6,504 nt of DNA from Tannerella sp. GTDB taxonomy: Bacteria; Bacteroidota; Bacteroidia; Bacteroidales; Tannerellaceae. How positions within the stretch are numbered: position 1 is the stretch's first letter; every line of letters starts with the position of its first letter. Below, one piece after another: positions 5,735 to 6,504 of this stretch. The notes below the pieces were generated by a model. That model saw only the letters and a list, made by a program, of their open reading frames with translations, was not told where the DNA came from and made no database searches. The DNA is taken from assembly GCA_031289515.1 (NCBI GenBank), contig JAITPH010000115.1, positions 1 through 6,504 of the forward strand. The letters are read 5' to 3'. Made by a program: the position numbers and the translations under genes.

Positions 5735-5765
5735 ATTGTCATATCGAAAAAATGCGCTATATTTG
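5735..5765 (+). promoter_or_regulatory. Promoter of the dihydroorotate dehydrogenase-like gene
   Basis: ATTG (5735-5738), a 19-nt spacer and a perfect -7 element TATATTTG (5758-5765) predict a start near 5772, about 20 nt before the ATG at 5792. It is back-to-back with the thioesterase promoter; the two -33 boxes are only about 15 bp apart, so both could share a regulator. Confidence 0.65.
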
Positions 5766-5791
5766 CGAGAGTTTTTTGAATACAATATATT

Positions 5792-6504
5792 ATGGTACAA
5801 CTTGAAACGAAATATATAGGATTGACATTACGCAATCCTCTGATTATAGGGAGTTCCGGCTTGACAAACAGCGTGGAAAACAACAGGAAGCTCGAAGAAG
5901 CCGGAGCCGGAGCAATAGTATTGAAGTCGCTTTTTGAGGAGCAGATAAACTTGCAAAGCGATTCGCTGATGCAGTCGTCGGATTCGCCCGAAGCTGCCGA
6001 TTACATCAGGAACTACGTGCTGGCAAACCGGTTGGAGCAATATTTGACGCTCATACGCGAGACAAAAGCGCAATGCAAGATACCGGTCATAGCAAGCGTC
6101 AACTGTTACAAACCGAGCGCATGGACGGATTTTGCAAAACAAATCGGAGACGCGGGCGCCGACGCGCTTGAACTGAACGTCTTTTATCTGTGCACCGATT
6201 TGAATACGTCGCCGAACGAATTGTACGACCTGTACGTATCAATTCTCAAAAAAGTAAGGGCGCAGGTTTCTATTCCAATCGTAATGAAGATAGGAAAAGC
6301 GTTCAGTAATATTCCGGGCTTGGTAAATCAGCTCAAACTGCATGGCGCTCAGGGTGTTGTGCTGTTCAACAGGTTTTACAGTCCGGATATAGACATCGAT
6401 AAAATGCAAATAACATCGGGTGCGACATTCAGCAGTCCGTCCGAATTGAGCGACACGTTGCGCTGGACGGCGTTGGTCTCGTCGAAAGTGCCCGGAATAT
6501 CAAT
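5792..6504 (+). CDS. Dihydroorotate dehydrogenase-like flavoprotein, 3' end cut off
   Basis: The frame is open from the ATG at 5792 to the window edge, 237 codons, against about 330 aa expected, so roughly the last 90-100 residues are missing. It resembles the FMN-binding TIM-barrel PyrD family: Y-I-G-L-T-L-R-N-P-L-I-I-G-S-S-G-L-T (8-25), V-L-K-S-L-F-E-E (43-50) with the likely FMN-contacting Lys45, A-S-V-N-C-Y (101-106), V-M-K-I-G-K (164-169) and V-V-L-F-N-R-F (189-195). True class 1 PyrD has N-x-S-C-P-N at the active-site loop; here the corresponding segment is L-N-V-F-Y-L-C-T-D (128-136). It is therefore probably the 'dihydroorotate dehydrogenase-like' paralogue annotated in many Bacteroidota, not the pyrimidine-pathway enzyme. 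I leave the symbol blank. It has its own promoter. Confidence 0.85.
   Translation, partial: MVQLETKYIGLTLRNPLIIGSSGLTNSVENNRKLEEAGAGAIVLKSLFEEQINLQSDSLMQSSDSPEAADYIRNYVLANRLEQYLTLIRETKAQCKIPVIASVNCYKPSAWTDFAKQIGDAGADALELNVFYLCTDLNTSPNELYDLYVSILKKVRAQVSIPIVMKIGKAFSNIPGLVNQLKLHGAQGVVLFNRFYSPDIDIDKMQITSGATFSSPSELSDTLRWTALVSSKVPGIS

Overview
The window looks like a chromosomal segment from a Bacteroidota bacterium, most likely of the order Bacteroidales. Two observations support this. The gene starts carry Bacteroidota-type promoters (TTG near -33, a 19-20 nt spacer, then TAnnTTTG at -7) with no strong Shine-Dalgarno sequences. The succinate dehydrogenase/fumarate reductase locus has the C-A-B gene order and the di-haem single-subunit anchor usual for this group. 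Genus cannot be read from the sequence.

Layout, left to right. (1) Positions 1-186 are the 3' end of a gene with a coiled-coil tail built on 21-bp tandem repeats; it resembles the tail of Rpn/PD-(D/E)XK transposase-like proteins. (2) Positions 187-319 are a leader region with a 13-bp palindrome and a clear promoter. The promoter's core lies inside a perfect 14-bp inverted repeat. (3) Positions 320-3747 hold a three-gene operon for a membrane succinate:quinone oxidoreductase: cytochrome b anchor, FAD subunit, then iron-sulfur subunit. All catalytic and cofactor residues I looked for are present. Two tandem intrinsic terminators close it. (4) Positions 3748-4149 are a roughly 400-bp AT-rich gap. 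It holds those terminators, an AT-rich hairpin that suits the minus strand, and a plus-strand promoter-terminator pair with no ORF between, a candidate small RNA of about 75 nt. (5) Positions 4150-5669, minus strand, are a two-gene unit: a hotdog-fold acyl-CoA thioesterase followed 11 nt later by dprA. (6) Positions 5670-5791 are a divergent promoter region with one promoter facing each way. (7) From 5792 to the window end runs a truncated dihydroorotate dehydrogenase-like protein whose active-site loop differs from true PyrD.

The sdhCAB products form one membrane complex that moves electrons between the quinone pool and fumarate/succinate. In anaerobic Bacteroidales it works mainly as a fumarate reductase, but the sequence alone does not fix the direction. 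The other genes are housekeeping or accessory genes with no evident link to it. I see no CRISPR array, tRNA, rRNA, prophage or complete insertion sequence. The least explained parts are the inverted repeat around the sdh promoter and the gap at 3748-4149.
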